5,416 nt of DNA, from contig JAYUOV010000107.1 in NCBI GenBank assembly GCA_043760535.1, positions 1-5,416 of the forward strand, read 5' to 3'. Below the pieces are notes generated by a model that saw only the letters and a list, made by a program, of their open reading frames with translations, made no database searches and was not told where the DNA came from. Source of the DNA: JAZKFT01 sp043760535 (GTDB lineage: Bacteria; Bacteroidota; Bacteroidia; Chitinophagales; Chitinophagaceae). Position numbers and translations under genes: made by a program. This document shows positions 5,034 through 5,416 of the stretch, piece after piece (positions within the stretch are counted from its first letter, which is position 1; each line of letters opens with the position of its first letter).

Positions 5034-5416
5034 ATGCCCGAAATTAAACATACAGGAAAAGTTATTATTGCAGGAGCCGGTTGTGGCGACCCTGAGTTAA
5101 TTACAGTAAAAGCTGCACGTTATCTACAACAAGCCGATGTGGTACTTACTGACAGGCTGGTAAGCGAAATTATACTAAAAACTTATATACGGACAGATGC
5201 GGAAATTATATATGTGGGCAAACAATATGACAAAGATGGATCAACCCCACAACAAGACATTAACCACCTCCTAGTTTATTATGCAAGCCACGGTAAATTA
5301 ATTGTGAGGTTAAAAGGTGGCGATGTTTCCATTTTTTCTAACATAATGGATGAATTAGAAACCCTTCTAAAGCATAACATTGCTTATGAAGTAATTCCTG
5401 GGGTAACAGCTGCTTT
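5034..5416 (+). CDS. cobA: Uroporphyrinogen-III C-methyltransferase (partial, C-terminus off right edge)
   Basis: This enzyme methylates uroporphyrinogen III twice with S-adenosylmethionine to give precorrin-2, the precursor of siroheme, cofactor of sulfite reductase. The 127 residues visible are about half of the usual length. The N-terminal motif reads GAGCGDPELITVKAARYL (14-31), followed by ADVVLTDRLV (34-43), YVGK (60-63), the SAM-site motif RLKGGD (92-97) and PGVTAA (122-127). Cys17 replaces the usual Pro in GxGPGDP, and VSIFSN follows GGD in place of the common PFIFGR; I believe the latter is a Bacteroidota subfamily trait but cannot check. It starts 176 bases after cysN, a wide gap for the operon, though no promoter is evident between them. 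Its place here argues for siroheme rather than cobalamin synthesis. A fused CysG-type enzyme is unlikely, because the methyltransferase domain is N-terminal here. Confidence 0.9.
   Translation, partial: MPEIKHTGKVIIAGAGCGDPELITVKAARYLQQADVVLTDRLVSEIILKTYIRTDAEIIYVGKQYDKDGSTPQQDINHLLVYYASHGKLIVRLKGGDVSIFSNIMDELETLLKHNIAYEVIPGVTAA

Overview
The window looks like chromosomal DNA of a Bacteroidota member, probably from the Chitinophagaceae/Sphingobacteriia side. The grounds are AT-rich gaps, start codons preceded by A-rich DNA rather than Shine-Dalgarno sequences, one good match to the Bacteroidota promoter type (TTTG, 19 bases, TAnnTTTG), and a secreted LPxLP-type leucine-rich repeat protein. 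The genus-level placement is inference from style only.

Left third (1-1138, minus strand): a leftward pair of genes for exported proteins. The upstream gene (734-1138) encodes a small secreted protein of unknown function. The downstream gene (1-679, running off the left edge) encodes a leucine-rich repeat protein with a signal peptide. A second copy of its N-terminal module begins just as the window ends.

Middle (1139-1824): a gap of about 690 bases between two divergent transcription units. It holds short coding-like scraps without starts and an AT palindrome just upstream of the minus-strand gene. It also holds the best regulatory signal of the window: a promoter at 1637-1667 flanked by two dyads of identical layout (TGTCTACCA, 5 bases, GTAGA), one upstream of the -33 box and one over the -7 box and likely transcription start. 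I read this as the control region of the sulfur operon on the right. No regulator gene lies in the window.

Right two thirds (1825-5416, plus strand): an assimilatory sulfate reduction operon, cysH - cysD - cysN - siroheme-type uroporphyrinogen methyltransferase (partial). CysD and CysN together form ATP sulfurylase, making adenylyl sulfate (APS). CysH carries the four cysteines of the iron-sulfur APS reductases, so it should reduce APS directly to sulfite. No APS kinase is present, and CysN lacks a fused kinase domain, which fits that short route. The methyltransferase would feed siroheme to a sulfite reductase expected beyond the right edge.

The spacers within the operon are unusually decorated. 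A GTAGGGGC...TTGCCC hairpin lies before cysD. Two clusters of a 7-base repeat (consensus WAGTACT) fill most of the cysD-cysN gap and run up to the cysN start codon. A 22-codon reading frame with two cysteine codons lies just before the methyltransferase. No wholly new system was recognised; the novelty, if any, is in how this operon is controlled.
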